Source: an uncultured Oscillospiraceae bacterium | GTDB taxonomy: Bacteria > Bacillota > Clostridia > Oscillospirales > Oscillospiraceae | Direction: 5' to 3' | DNA: 11,817 nucleotides | Assembly: GCA_934659445.1 (NCBI GenBank) | Contig: CAKUHV010000051.1 | Coordinates: 1-11,817, forward strand | Shown: positions 5,706 through 11,817 of the stretch, in pieces | Layout: the number at the start of each line of letters is the position of its first letter | Position numbering within the stretch: the stretch's first letter is position 1 | Translations under genes and position numbers: made by a program | The notes under the pieces: generated by a model | The model's input: only the letters and a program-made list of their open reading frames with translations | The model's database searches: none | What the model was told of the DNA's origin: nothing

Positions 5706-7192
5706 TCCTTGTCCCCTCCCTCCGGCTGGCAGGCGCGCCCCACCAGAATATTGGAATGGCCGCCGGACTGGGTGATCTCAAGCGGCGTTTTGCCCAACTC
5801 CTCGCACAGGATCTGGAGCACGCGGGGGCTGCAGAAGCCCCCCTGGCACCGTCCCATGCCGGCGCGGGTGCGCATCTTCACGGCGCCGATGCTCCGCGCT
5901 CCCACAGGGCGGCGGATCGCGTCCCGGATCTCGGCCTCGGTCACCTGCTCGCAGCGGCAGACGATCTTGGCATAGTCGGGGTCGGCGGCGATGGCGGTCT
6001 GACGCTCCTCCATGGTCATGGTGCGGAAGGGAGCCTTGATCTCGCGGCCCGGGAGGTAGTCAGGCTTCAGGGGGGTATGCTCCCGATCCACCAGGATCTT
6101 CACCATGTCCTGAGCGATGGCGGGGGCGGCGGTGACGCCGGGGGACTCGATGCCCGCCAGATTGATAAAGCCGGGGGCGTCCTCGGGCTCACCCAGAATG
6201 AAGTCGTCCCGGTCGGGATGGGCGCGGCTGCCGCCATAGGCGGTGATGACAGCGTCCCGGGGGAACTTGGGCACGTGCTTGCTGATGGGGAGATACTTCC
6301 AGTTGGCCTCAAAGTAGCTGACGATCTTGTCCAGACCGGCCTGGGTGTTGTCGGAGAAGTCGGGATCGGTCACATCGTCGGCGTTGCAGCCCAGAATGAT
6401 GGTGCCGTCCACCGAGGGCATCAGGCCCATGCCCTTGGTGTGGCCGCCGGTGGGCAGAGGTTCGGGGGTCTGGCAGATGGTGGTCTTGGTGTACTTGGCC
6501 AGATCGCGGTCTACGATCAGGTGCTGCCCCTCCCGGGGAATGATGTGGAACACATCCTTGGAAACCATGTTGTTCATGCGGTCGGCGCAGGTGCCGGCAC
6601 AGTTGAAAATGTACTTTGTCTCATAGGTATGGCCGCCGGCAGTGACCTTCCAGCCGCCGTCCATCCGCTCAATGGTCTCCACCTTGGTGGACAGCTTGAA
6701 CTCCACGCCGTTGCGGGCGGCGTTCTCGGCCAGGGCAATAGCCAGGTTGTAGGGGCAGACCATGCCGCTGTCAGGGATCCAAAGACCGCCGATGACGCCC
6801 TCGCCCATGTCAGGCTCGATCTCCAGCAGGGCTGCACGGTCACAGACCTTGGTCCGCACACCGTTGGCATTTCCGTTTTCGTGGAGATGGCGGACCTCGG
6901 CCATCTGGGCCTCGTTGGTGGCAAAGACGATCATGCCGTTCTTGGTGTAGGGCACCTGAAGCTCGGCGCACAGCTCGGGGTACATCCGGCTGCCGCGCAC
7001 GTTGTAGATAGCCTTGTAGCTGCCCGGATCCGGGTCGTAGCCGGCGTGGACGGTGGCAGAATTGCCCCGTGTCGTCCCGACGCTGACATCACTGCCCTTT
7101 TCCAGCACCAGAGTCTTCAGCTGATAGCGGGACAGCTCCCGCGCTGTGGAACAGCCGCTGATCCCGGCACCGATGACGATTGCGTCCCACAT
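5702..7192 (-). CDS. GlpA-like FAD-dependent dehydrogenase with BFD-type [2Fe-2S] tail (glycerol-3-phosphate dehydrogenase-like)
   Basis: This 496-residue enzyme is a DAO-family FAD oxidoreductase followed by a BFD-like iron-sulfur domain. FAD binding is shown by IVIGAGISG (5-13) and by NSATVHAGYDPDPGSYKA (44-61), the signature of the GlpA/LhgO group. The tail carries four likely cluster ligands: Cys412 and Cys414 in VCRCE, and Cys449 and Cys454 in RCQGGFC. The expected reaction is oxidation of a phosphorylated alcohol such as sn-glycerol 3-phosphate; 2-hydroxy acids are an alternative because LhgO enzymes are related. The ATG at 7192 is preferred over a TTG at 7198 because AGGAGG (7205-7200 on this strand) lies 7 nt before the ATG and only 1 nt before the TTG. 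It is shorter than Escherichia coli GlpA (about 540 residues). First gene of the leftward operon. Confidence 0.87.
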   Translation of the reverse strand: MWDAIVIGAGISGCSTARELSRYQLKTLVLEKGSDVSVGTTRGNSATVHAGYDPDPGSYKAIYNVRGSRMYPELCAELQVPYTKNGMIVFATNEAQMAEVRHLHENGNANGVRTKVCDRAALLEIEPDMGEGVIGGLWIPDSGMVCPYNLAIALAENAARNGVEFKLSTKVETIERMDGGWKVTAGGHTYETKYIFNCAGTCADRMNNMVSKDVFHIIPREGQHLIVDRDLAKYTKTTICQTPEPLPTGGHTKGMGLMPSVDGTIILGCNADDVTDPDFSDNTQAGLDKIVSYFEANWKYLPISKHVPKFPRDAVITAYGGSRAHPDRDDFILGEPEDAPGFINLAGIESPGVTAAPAIAQDMVKILVDREHTPLKPDYLPGREIKAPFRTMTMEERQTAIAADPDYAKIVCRCEQVTEAEIRDAIRRPVGARSIGAVKMRTRAGMGRCQGGFCSPRVLQILCEELGKTPLEITQSGGHSNILVGRACQPEGGDKE

Positions 7193-7268
7193 AAGCAAAC
7201 CTCCTGTTCACATCTGAAATGTAAGTCTCTTTGACTGCCGCGCAAAACGGCGGAACGGGCCGGGCCCG

Positions 7269-7325
7269 CCGCCCCCACAGCTCCACCCCTCTGCCCCTTT
7301 CGGCGTGGAGCCGATGGCGGGGCGG
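7269..7325 (-). promoter_or_regulatory. Long hairpin in the 5' leader of the glp-type operon
   Basis: Read on the minus strand, CCGCCCC (7325-7319) pairs with GGGGCGG (7275-7269), and inside it GCTCCAC (7311-7305) pairs with GTGGAGC (7286-7280). It lies within the predicted leader, roughly 25-85 nt after the expected transcription start. There is no U-tract, so it is not an obvious GlpP-style antiterminator target. RNA stabilisation or protein binding is possible. The pairing is seen; the role is unknown. Confidence 0.45.
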
Positions 7326-7358
7326 AGGAAGGGGAGAGAAGTGGTATTCACGGTGCAA

Positions 7359-7387
7359 AGTATACGGCGATTTGCAGAAAGTGTCAA
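7359..7387 (-). promoter_or_regulatory. Promoter of the glpA-glpB-DUF1667 operon
   Basis: On the minus strand a perfect -35 TTGACA (7387-7382) is followed after exactly 17 bases by the -10 TATACT (7364-7359), which matches five of six positions. Transcription should start near 7352, giving an unusually long leader of about 160 nt before the ATG at 7192. I did not find a convincing CcpA cre site. Confidence 0.75.
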
Positions 7388-7668
7388 ACCGTCTTGCAAC
7401 CTCCGGGGAGAGGCGGCGGGATAAACGAGACGAAAATGGGTTTTTAGCTTCAAAACCGGCGATTTGAAAGCGCAGAATATGGAAAATAAAGTAAATTCAA
7501 AGCCCGCAGGAGCCGACTTTTTTGGACATTTCAAAAAAAATACGCCGGATGTAAAAAAGAAGGGAGTTTTAAGCCGTGTAATTGTCTATTATTACAACTG
7601 ATGCGTCGGAAAAACCGAAAAGGAAAACGAAACGACGAAAAACAAGGAAAAGAGAGCGAATTGAGCGA

Positions 7669-7697
7669 TTGACCGCCCCGCGGAATTATGCGACAAT
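7669..7697 (+). promoter_or_regulatory. Candidate promoter for the eutH-like operon
   Basis: TTGACC (7669-7674, five of six to consensus) and GACAAT (7692-7697, four of six) are separated by an optimal 17 bases. The purine- and A-rich tract just upstream could act as an UP element. Start of transcription would be near 7704. Confidence 0.5.
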
Positions 7698-7825
7698 AAG
7701 CCTGCAAAACCGCTCTGCAGCAAATGCAAAACCAGTGTGCCGCGGAAGCCGGATATTCCGGCTGTGCAGGTCTAATAGGCGGGATCGGCCCGCGGAGCAA
7801 AATGCTGACGGCGGAAGTCCCCTGT

Positions 7826-7852
7826 GTGGAAAATTCAGAGTGGAAAATTCAG
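7826..7852 (+). repeat. Tandem 13-nt repeat overlapping the eutH-like ribosome site
   Basis: GTGGAAAATTCAG occurs at 7826-7838 and again at 7840-7852, a 14-nt period. The second copy ends inside the AGGAGG ribosome site (7851-7856). It could be a regulator or RNA-binding pair, or a simple slippage duplication. Confidence 0.65.
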
Positions 7853-7867
7853 GAGGTGCGTTTTTCC

Positions 7868-8980
7868 ATGGCAGTAATCAGTCAAGTTATCGTGTACATC
7901 ATGGTCGTCTTTATGGCGATCGCGGCCCTTGACCGTATGTTCGGCAACCGTTTCGGTCTGGGAGAGCAATTTGAGGAGGGCTTCAATGCTCTGGGCGGTC
8001 TGGCTCTGGGCATGGCCGGTATCATGGTCACCGCCAATCTCATCGGCCAGGTGCTGACTCCCTCTGTGGGCGCCCTGTTCAAGATGGTCGGCGCCGATCC
8101 CTGCATGGCGGGTTCTCTGATCCTGTCCATTGACACCGGCGGTTACGCTCTGGCCCACGCCATCCAGCCCAACGACCCTGATATCGCCAACTATTCCGCC
8201 ATCATCCTGGCCTCTATGATGGGTCCCACCATCGCCTTCAGCATCCCCATCTGCCTGGGCATCATCCAGCCCAAGGATAAGAAGTTCCTGGCTCTGGGTG
8301 CTCTGTCCGGCATCGTGTGCATCCCCTTCGCCTGCATCGTGGGCGGTCTGGTAGCCGGCTTCAACCCCGGCATGGTCATCATCAACATCATCCCCGTGGC
8401 CATCTTTGCTCTGCTGATCGCTCTGGGCCTGAAGCTGATCCCCAACGGCATGATCAAGGGCTTCGATGTATTCTCCAAGCTGATGGTGGCCTACCTCAGC
8501 TTCTTCCTGGCTCTGGCCGTCATTCAGGAACTGACCCCCATCCATGTGATCGATCTGCTGCCCCTGAGCGATGTGTGGACCACCTGCGGCTCCATCGCCA
8601 TGATGCTGGCCGGCGCCTATCCCCTGGTGAAGGTGCTGACCAAGGTGCTGAGCAAGCCTCTGGGCAAGATGGGCGGCCTGATCGGCGTGAACGACGTGTC
8701 CATCGCCGGCCTGATCGCCTGCTGCGCCAACTGCATCCCCGCATATAACCTGATGAAGGACATGGACAACAAGGGCAAGGTCATCAATGTGGCCTTCTCC
8801 GCCTGCGCTGCCTTTGCTCTGGGCGACCACCTGGGCTTCTGTGCCGGTGTGGAGCCCGATCTGATCGCCCCCATGGTCATCGCCAAGCTGTTTGGCGGCA
8901 TCCTGGCCATTGGTGCGGCCTGCGTGGTCTGCAAGATGAACGCGTCCCAGCTGGCGGACGATCCCGAGCCCGCCAAGTAA
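7868..8980 (+). CDS. eutH: EutH-family permease (ethanolamine-type transporter)
   Basis: This 370-residue polytopic membrane protein has about ten hydrophobic segments. It matches the EutH family in its opening (YIMVVFMAIAALDRMFGN, 10-27), in FGLGEQFEEGFNALGGLALG (29-48), in GADPCMAG (75-82), in the DTGGYALA segment (89-96) and in the late motif ALGDHLGF (317-324). Known EutH proteins are linked to ethanolamine uptake or diffusion. Here no eutBC lyase or shell genes accompany it, so the substrate may be another small alcohol or amino alcohol. The ATG at 7868 is chosen over an in-frame ATG at 7724 because AGGAGG (7851-7856) precedes it and because the family starts at this point. Codons are strongly biased to CTG, GCC and ATC, which hints at high expression. 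The family is confident; the substrate is open. Confidence 0.88.
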   Translation: MAVISQVIVYIMVVFMAIAALDRMFGNRFGLGEQFEEGFNALGGLALGMAGIMVTANLIGQVLTPSVGALFKMVGADPCMAGSLILSIDTGGYALAHAIQPNDPDIANYSAIILASMMGPTIAFSIPICLGIIQPKDKKFLALGALSGIVCIPFACIVGGLVAGFNPGMVIINIIPVAIFALLIALGLKLIPNGMIKGFDVFSKLMVAYLSFFLALAVIQELTPIHVIDLLPLSDVWTTCGSIAMMLAGAYPLVKVLTKVLSKPLGKMGGLIGVNDVSIAGLIACCANCIPAYNLMKDMDNKGKVINVAFSACAAFALGDHLGFCAGVEPDLIAPMVIAKLFGGILAIGAACVVCKMNASQLADDPEPAK

Positions 8981-8995
8981 GAATCTGTAATCCAA

Positions 8996-9025
8996 AGGCC
9001 GGCCGGGCCTCGGTCCGGCCGGCCT
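8996..9025 (+). other. GC-rich hairpin between the eutH-like and anchored-protein genes
   Basis: AGGCCGGCCGG (8996-9006) pairs perfectly with CCGGCCGGCCT (9015-9025) around an 8-nt loop. C-runs rather than T-runs follow, so it is not a canonical terminator. It may stabilise the upstream mRNA or reduce read-through, giving more permease than downstream product. Confidence 0.6.
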
Positions 9026-9050
9026 CCCCCCGGGAAGAAGGGAGTTCTGT

Positions 9051-10037
9051 ATGAAAGCATCGCCCCGTCCGTCCAAACGGCTGTACCTGCTGCTGTTGCT
9101 GCTGGTGGTCGCCGTGGCCATAGGCATCTACACCCTCACCGGCGGAAGATCTCTGCTGGGGCGGGTGGAGAAGAGACCTGCGGACAAGGAAGAAAACCTG
9201 GTCTACGGACTGGGGTATACCGCCTCGTCCGACTGTGTGCTGGAGCGGGACGGCATCATCCTGGTCAACCGGGGCGGACAGGTGCTGGCAAGGCAGCTCT
9301 CCACCGGCATCCAGCTTGAGGCTGGCAGTATTGCGCAGCGCAGTCAGCTGCCCATCCTGCGCATGGCCGAGCATGTGGGCTACCTCTACCTCTATGACGG
9401 GGCCGCGGTCTACCGCCTGAATATTGGCGGGGATGGCAAGGTGCATACGGCAGTCAAGGAGTGTCTCAAGTTTGAACCCATGGGGGATTATATCTACTCC
9501 CTTCAGGAATACCGGGGCCAGCGCTGGCTGTTCCGCAGCAGCCTGATCGGCTCAAACGAAAAGCGGCTGTTTGACTGCGGCACCCAGGACTTCTGGGCCC
9601 ACGGCGGGGATCTGCTCACGCTGGACAGCCAGGGGCACTACCGCTGGTATAATGTGGTGACCCAAAACTCTCTGGAGCATATCCTGCCCGATGGGCTGTC
9701 CCACCTGACGCTGAGCAGCGGCGGCATTCTGTACCTTCTGGAGGGCGGTCTGCACTGCCGCCCCCTTATGGGGCAGACGGACACCCGAATTGCGGACGGA
9801 GTCCTGTCCTTCGCGGCGGGACCGGAACATATCGCCATGCTGAAGGAGGACGGCCGGATCTGGCTATGCCGCGCCGACGGAAGCGAGATGAGCTGCCTGT
9901 CCGGCCGGGAATTTCCCGATGGGACGCGGCTGGATGTCTCAGCCGGCTGGGTGTTTGCCACCCTGCCCGGGGGAGAGGTCTGGTCTGCCTCCACAGAGGG
10001 AGGGGACTGGAGCCTGGCCTTTGACCCGGCCGCGTAA
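9051..10037 (+). CDS. Membrane-anchored protein of unknown function, possible beta-propeller ectodomain
   Basis: I do not recognise this 328-residue protein. It has a basic N-terminus and one long hydrophobic segment (11-30) with no clear lipobox, so a signal anchor with the body outside the cell is likely. The body holds repeated units of about 35-45 residues, each with short beta strands and Gly/Asp turns: GYLYLYDGAAVYRLN (110-124), GDYIYSLQ (145-152), GDLLTLDSQGHYRWY (186-200), GGILYLLEGGLHC (224-236), IAMLKEDGRIWLCRADGS (261-278) and GWVFATLPGGEVW (299-311). This resembles DUF5050-like or PQQ/YVTN-like propellers, with about six blades. The ATG follows GGGAG (9040-9044) with a 6-nt gap. 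Its place between permease and kinase suggests a surface or sensing role in the same system, but that is inference. It is not an enzyme I can name. Confidence 0.75.
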   Translation: MKASPRPSKRLYLLLLLLVVAVAIGIYTLTGGRSLLGRVEKRPADKEENLVYGLGYTASSDCVLERDGIILVNRGGQVLARQLSTGIQLEAGSIAQRSQLPILRMAEHVGYLYLYDGAAVYRLNIGGDGKVHTAVKECLKFEPMGDYIYSLQEYRGQRWLFRSSLIGSNEKRLFDCGTQDFWAHGGDLLTLDSQGHYRWYNVVTQNSLEHILPDGLSHLTLSSGGILYLLEGGLHCRPLMGQTDTRIADGVLSFAAGPEHIAMLKEDGRIWLCRADGSEMSCLSGREFPDGTRLDVSAGWVFATLPGGEVWSASTEGGDWSLAFDPAA

Positions 10038-10078
10038 AGGCCGGAAGCGACAAAACAAAACGCCCGTCTCCCGACCAG

Positions 10079-10097
10079 CCTCCCGCCCCGCGGGAGG
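10079..10097 (+). other. Short hairpin upstream of the FGGY kinase
   Basis: CCTCCCGC (10079-10086) and GCGGGAGG (10090-10097) form an 8-bp stem with a CCC loop in the 101-bp gap before the kinase. No U-tract follows, so read-through from the eutH-like promoter is expected. I found no good separate promoter here. Confidence 0.45.
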
Positions 10098-10138
10098 AAC
10101 GAAGGGAGATCGGGATAAATAAAAAATGGAGGTTTGTT

Positions 10139-11662
10139 ATGAGTAAGCTGTTAGCGGGCATTGATCTGGGCACTACCGCCCTGAAGATCGCCGTGTTTGA
10201 CACCACCGGCAAGATGCTGGGCAACGCCACCCTGGAGTATCAGCTCTATACCCCCAAGCCCTACTTTGTAGAGTCTGACCCCGCCATCTACATGGACGCC
10301 ATTGAGAAGGGCTTTGCCAAGCTGGCGGAGCAGGGTGTGAATCTGATGGACCTGGAGGCCATCAGCTTCTCCCTTCAGAGCGAGACCATGTTCTTTGTAG
10401 ATGAGTACGGCAAGCCCCTGCGCAACTCCATCAGCTGGATGGACAACCGCGCGGTGGAGCAGGCGGAGTACCTCACCGCCAAGTACGGCGATGAGCTGTG
10501 CTATGAGCACACCGGCCAGATCAGCTTTGCTGCCAACTGGCCCGTGGCCAAGGCCCTGTGGGTCAAGCAGAACGAGCCGGAGGTCTTTGCCAAGACCCGC
10601 AAGATCCTGCTGATCGAGGACTTCATCATCTTCCAGCTCACCGGCCGGTATGTGTCTGACTGCGCTATGCTGTGCTCCACCCTGTACTGGGATATCACCA
10701 CCAAGAAGTACTGGAAGCCCATGCTGGAGGAACTGGGCATGACGGAGGAGAACTTCCCCGAGATCATGGAGCCCGGCGAGGTCGTGGGCAGCGTGCTGCC
10801 CGACATCGCCAGGAAGCTGGGCATTAACCCCCACGCCAAGGTCTGCACCGGAGCCATGGACAACGCCATCGGCGCTGTGGGCGTGGGCGCCTGCCACCCC
10901 GGCATGTTCTCTGAGAGCATCGGCTCCACTCTGGCCGTGTGCGTGCCCACCGACGGCATCGTGTACGACCCCAACCGCCAGATGCCGGTCCATTACTATC
11001 CTATCAAGGACACCTACATGATGCACACCTTCACCTCTGGCGGCATCTGCCTGCGGTGGTTCCGGGACAACTTCTGCAAATATGAGATGACGACCGCCGA
11101 AATGATCGACGAGGATGCCTATGATCTGATGACCAAGCAGGCGGCCCTGACGCCTCCGGGCGCCGACGGACTGGTGTTCCTGCCCCACCTGAGCGGCTCT
11201 CTGGCTCCCGATGTCAACCCCAATGCCACCGGTGTGTTCATGGGGATTACTCTGGTCCACAACAAGGGCCACTTTATCCGTGCGGTCATGGAGTCTCTGG
11301 GCTATCTGGTGCGCCGGAATATGGAGGCCCTGTCCGACATGGGCATCGAAGTGGACGAGGTCCGCGCCTTCGGCGGCGGCTCCAAGAGCCCTGCATGGAA
11401 CCAGATCAAGGCAGACGTCCTGCAGAAGACCATCTGCGTGACCAACTCCAAGGAGGCTGCCTGTCTGGGCGCCGCCATCCTGGCCGGACACGCCGTGGGC
11501 ATCTTCGACAGTATCGAGAAGGCATGCGACAGCATGATCGAGATCGTGGCCCGGTATGAGCCCAACCCCGCCAACAAGGAGGTCTACGACAAGGGCTACG
11601 AGGTCTACAAGAGGATGCAGACCGACTGCGCCGGCCTGTTCGACATGATCAGCAAGCGCTGA
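10139..11662 (+). CDS. FGGY-family carbohydrate/polyol kinase
   Basis: This 507-residue cytoplasmic kinase transfers phosphate from ATP to a sugar or polyol hydroxyl. It has the two actin-like ASKHA halves of the family at normal length. The N-terminal phosphate loop is GIDLGTTALK (7-16). SWMDNRA (99-105) is the substrate-side motif shared with xylulo- and glycerol kinases. Asp241 in TGAMDNAIGAVGVG (238-250 region) is the expected catalytic base. The C-terminal nucleotide motif is FGGGSKSPAWNQIKADVLQ (411-429). It is xylulokinase-like (COG1070) rather than a canonical GlpK, so a glycerol label is not justified. The ribosome site GGAGG (10128-10132) is 6 nt from the ATG, and codon bias is strong as in the eutH-like gene. 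With the divergent Glp-type dehydrogenase, phosphorylation then oxidation of one substrate is plausible, as in erythritol (EryA/EryB) use. Confidence 0.87.
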   Translation: MSKLLAGIDLGTTALKIAVFDTTGKMLGNATLEYQLYTPKPYFVESDPAIYMDAIEKGFAKLAEQGVNLMDLEAISFSLQSETMFFVDEYGKPLRNSISWMDNRAVEQAEYLTAKYGDELCYEHTGQISFAANWPVAKALWVKQNEPEVFAKTRKILLIEDFIIFQLTGRYVSDCAMLCSTLYWDITTKKYWKPMLEELGMTEENFPEIMEPGEVVGSVLPDIARKLGINPHAKVCTGAMDNAIGAVGVGACHPGMFSESIGSTLAVCVPTDGIVYDPNRQMPVHYYPIKDTYMMHTFTSGGICLRWFRDNFCKYEMTTAEMIDEDAYDLMTKQAALTPPGADGLVFLPHLSGSLAPDVNPNATGVFMGITLVHNKGHFIRAVMESLGYLVRRNMEALSDMGIEVDEVRAFGGGSKSPAWNQIKADVLQKTICVTNSKEAACLGAAILAGHAVGIFDSIEKACDSMIEIVARYEPNPANKEVYDKGYEVYKRMQTDCAGLFDMISKR

Positions 11663-11705
11663 GAATATTTCGGGCGAATTCGGGCCCGGGATAACGAAAT
11701 AGAAA

Positions 11706-11743
11706 AGCTCGGCCGCCGGGAGTTTTCTCCCGGCGGCCGAGCT
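11706..11743. terminator. Strong GC-rich hairpin after the kinase gene
   Basis: AGCTCGGCCGCCGGGAG (11706-11722) pairs perfectly over 17 bp with 11727-11743 around a TTTT loop. On the + strand no U-tract follows; instead the dispersed repeat begins at the hairpin's foot. On the minus strand a TTTTC tract follows, so it fits a leftward terminator better. Rightward termination may rely on the hairpin inside the repeat. Confidence 0.6.
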
Positions 11744-11817
11744 GAGACTGTCAAAAAAGTAGCAGTACGTAGAGATACGGGAAGGAAGATAGTTACGAAA
11801 GAAACCCAGGAAGGGTG
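11742..11817 (+). repeat. 76-nt dispersed direct repeat, copy 2 (cut by window end)
   Basis: It matches 3880-3955 at 75 of 76 positions, in the same orientation and 7,862 bp away. As in copy 1, it sits directly against a hairpin downstream of a rightward gene, though the hairpin sequence differs. The window ends in the middle of the expected terminator hairpin. Confidence 0.85.

Larger units (their letters stand above)
7388..7867. promoter_or_regulatory. Divergent control region upstream of the EutH-like gene
   Basis: No gene is supported here. Read rightward it holds a TGTAAT/ATTACA inverted repeat (7578-7597), a very purine-rich tract (about 7608-7660), a candidate promoter (7669-7697), a 7-bp hairpin AGCCGGA-TAT-TCCGGCT (7747-7763) flanked by CCGCGG at 7740-7745 and 7790-7795, and a tandem 13-nt repeat running into the ribosome site. 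The predicted eutH leader is about 160 nt. No known riboswitch, and no clear EutV/ANTAR dual-hairpin site, is recognised. Confidence 0.5.

Noticed and set aside
4170..5975. 601-codon open frame on the + strand
   Set aside because: It is antisense to the GlpB-like, DUF1667 and GlpA-like genes, rich in Gly/Ala/His/Asp as GC-rich shadow frames are, and shows no domain.
5756..7234. 492-codon open frame on the + strand
   Set aside because: Antisense shadow of the GlpA-like gene, which has clear FAD and iron-sulfur motifs.
7724..7867. 48-codon N-terminal extension of the EutH-like protein
   Set aside because: No ribosome site at 7724, while AGGAGG precedes the ATG at 7868 and EutH proteins begin at that point.
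7582..7932. 116-codon open frame with a Lys/Arg-rich N-terminus
   Set aside because: The basic stretch is just the purine-rich tract translated. The frame overlaps the EutH-like start out of frame and has no ribosome site.
7868..8980. Full ethanolamine utilisation microcompartment locus
   Set aside because: No eutABC, shell proteins, EutVW or alcohol/aldehyde dehydrogenases are in the window; only the permease is present.
7835..9127. 430-codon open frame on the - strand
   Set aside because: Antisense to the EutH-like gene and running through the ribosome site and hairpin of flanking genes; composition is that of a shadow frame.
10151..11491. 446-codon open frame on the - strand
   Set aside because: Antisense to the FGGY kinase; low-complexity His/Gly/Asp/Val composition and no recognisable motif.
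10139..11662. Naming the kinase glpK (glycerol kinase)
   Set aside because: Although the neighbours are Glp-like, the motifs look closer to the xylulokinase-like group, and the substrate cannot be read by eye.

Overview
The window looks like chromosomal DNA from a high-GC gut Clostridia species, probably Oscillospiraceae (the Flavonifractor / Lawsonibacter / Intestinimonas / Oscillibacter neighbourhood). This rests on strong AGGAGG-type ribosome sites, ATGA stop/start overlaps, GC-rich codon use, and a glpA-glpB-DUF1667 trio of the kind seen in Firmicutes. Genus is inference. I see no rRNA, tRNA, CRISPR, phage or transposase genes.

Layout. (1) 1-504: no gene. It holds several short inverted repeats, then an AT-rich promoter zone and a foldable leader. 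(2) 505-3763 (+): a tightly overlapping three-gene ABC importer of the OpuC/OpuB/EgtU type for quaternary amines or osmolytes. It has a CBS-tailed ATPase, a stand-alone permease, and a permease fused to its own substrate-binding domain. (3) 3764-4097: a repeat-rich gap between convergent operons, with a strong bidirectional terminator, two near-identical 28-nt palindromes and a 76-nt dispersed repeat. (4) 7192-4098 (-): a three-gene dehydrogenase operon: GlpA-like FAD enzyme with a BFD iron-sulfur tail, GlpB-like FAD/NAD(P) oxidoreductase, and a cysteine-rich DUF1667 protein. A near-consensus promoter precedes it. (5) 7193-7867: a divergent control region. (6) 7868-11662 (+): an EutH-family permease, a membrane-anchored, possibly beta-propeller protein of unknown function, and an FGGY-family sugar/polyol kinase. 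(7) 11663-11817: a hairpin, then a second copy of the 76-nt repeat that runs to the window edge.

How the genes may work together. The divergent operons suggest a catabolic module. The EutH-like permease would admit a small alcohol or amino alcohol, the FGGY kinase would phosphorylate it, and the Glp-type flavoenzyme complex would oxidise the phosphorylated product. None of the usual ethanolamine genes (eutBC lyase, microcompartment shell) is in view, so the transported compound need not be ethanolamine. The module lies almost exactly between the two direct copies of the 76-nt repeat, about 7.86 kb apart, and the ABC transporter lies outside them. The shared pathway is inference; the individual family calls are much firmer.
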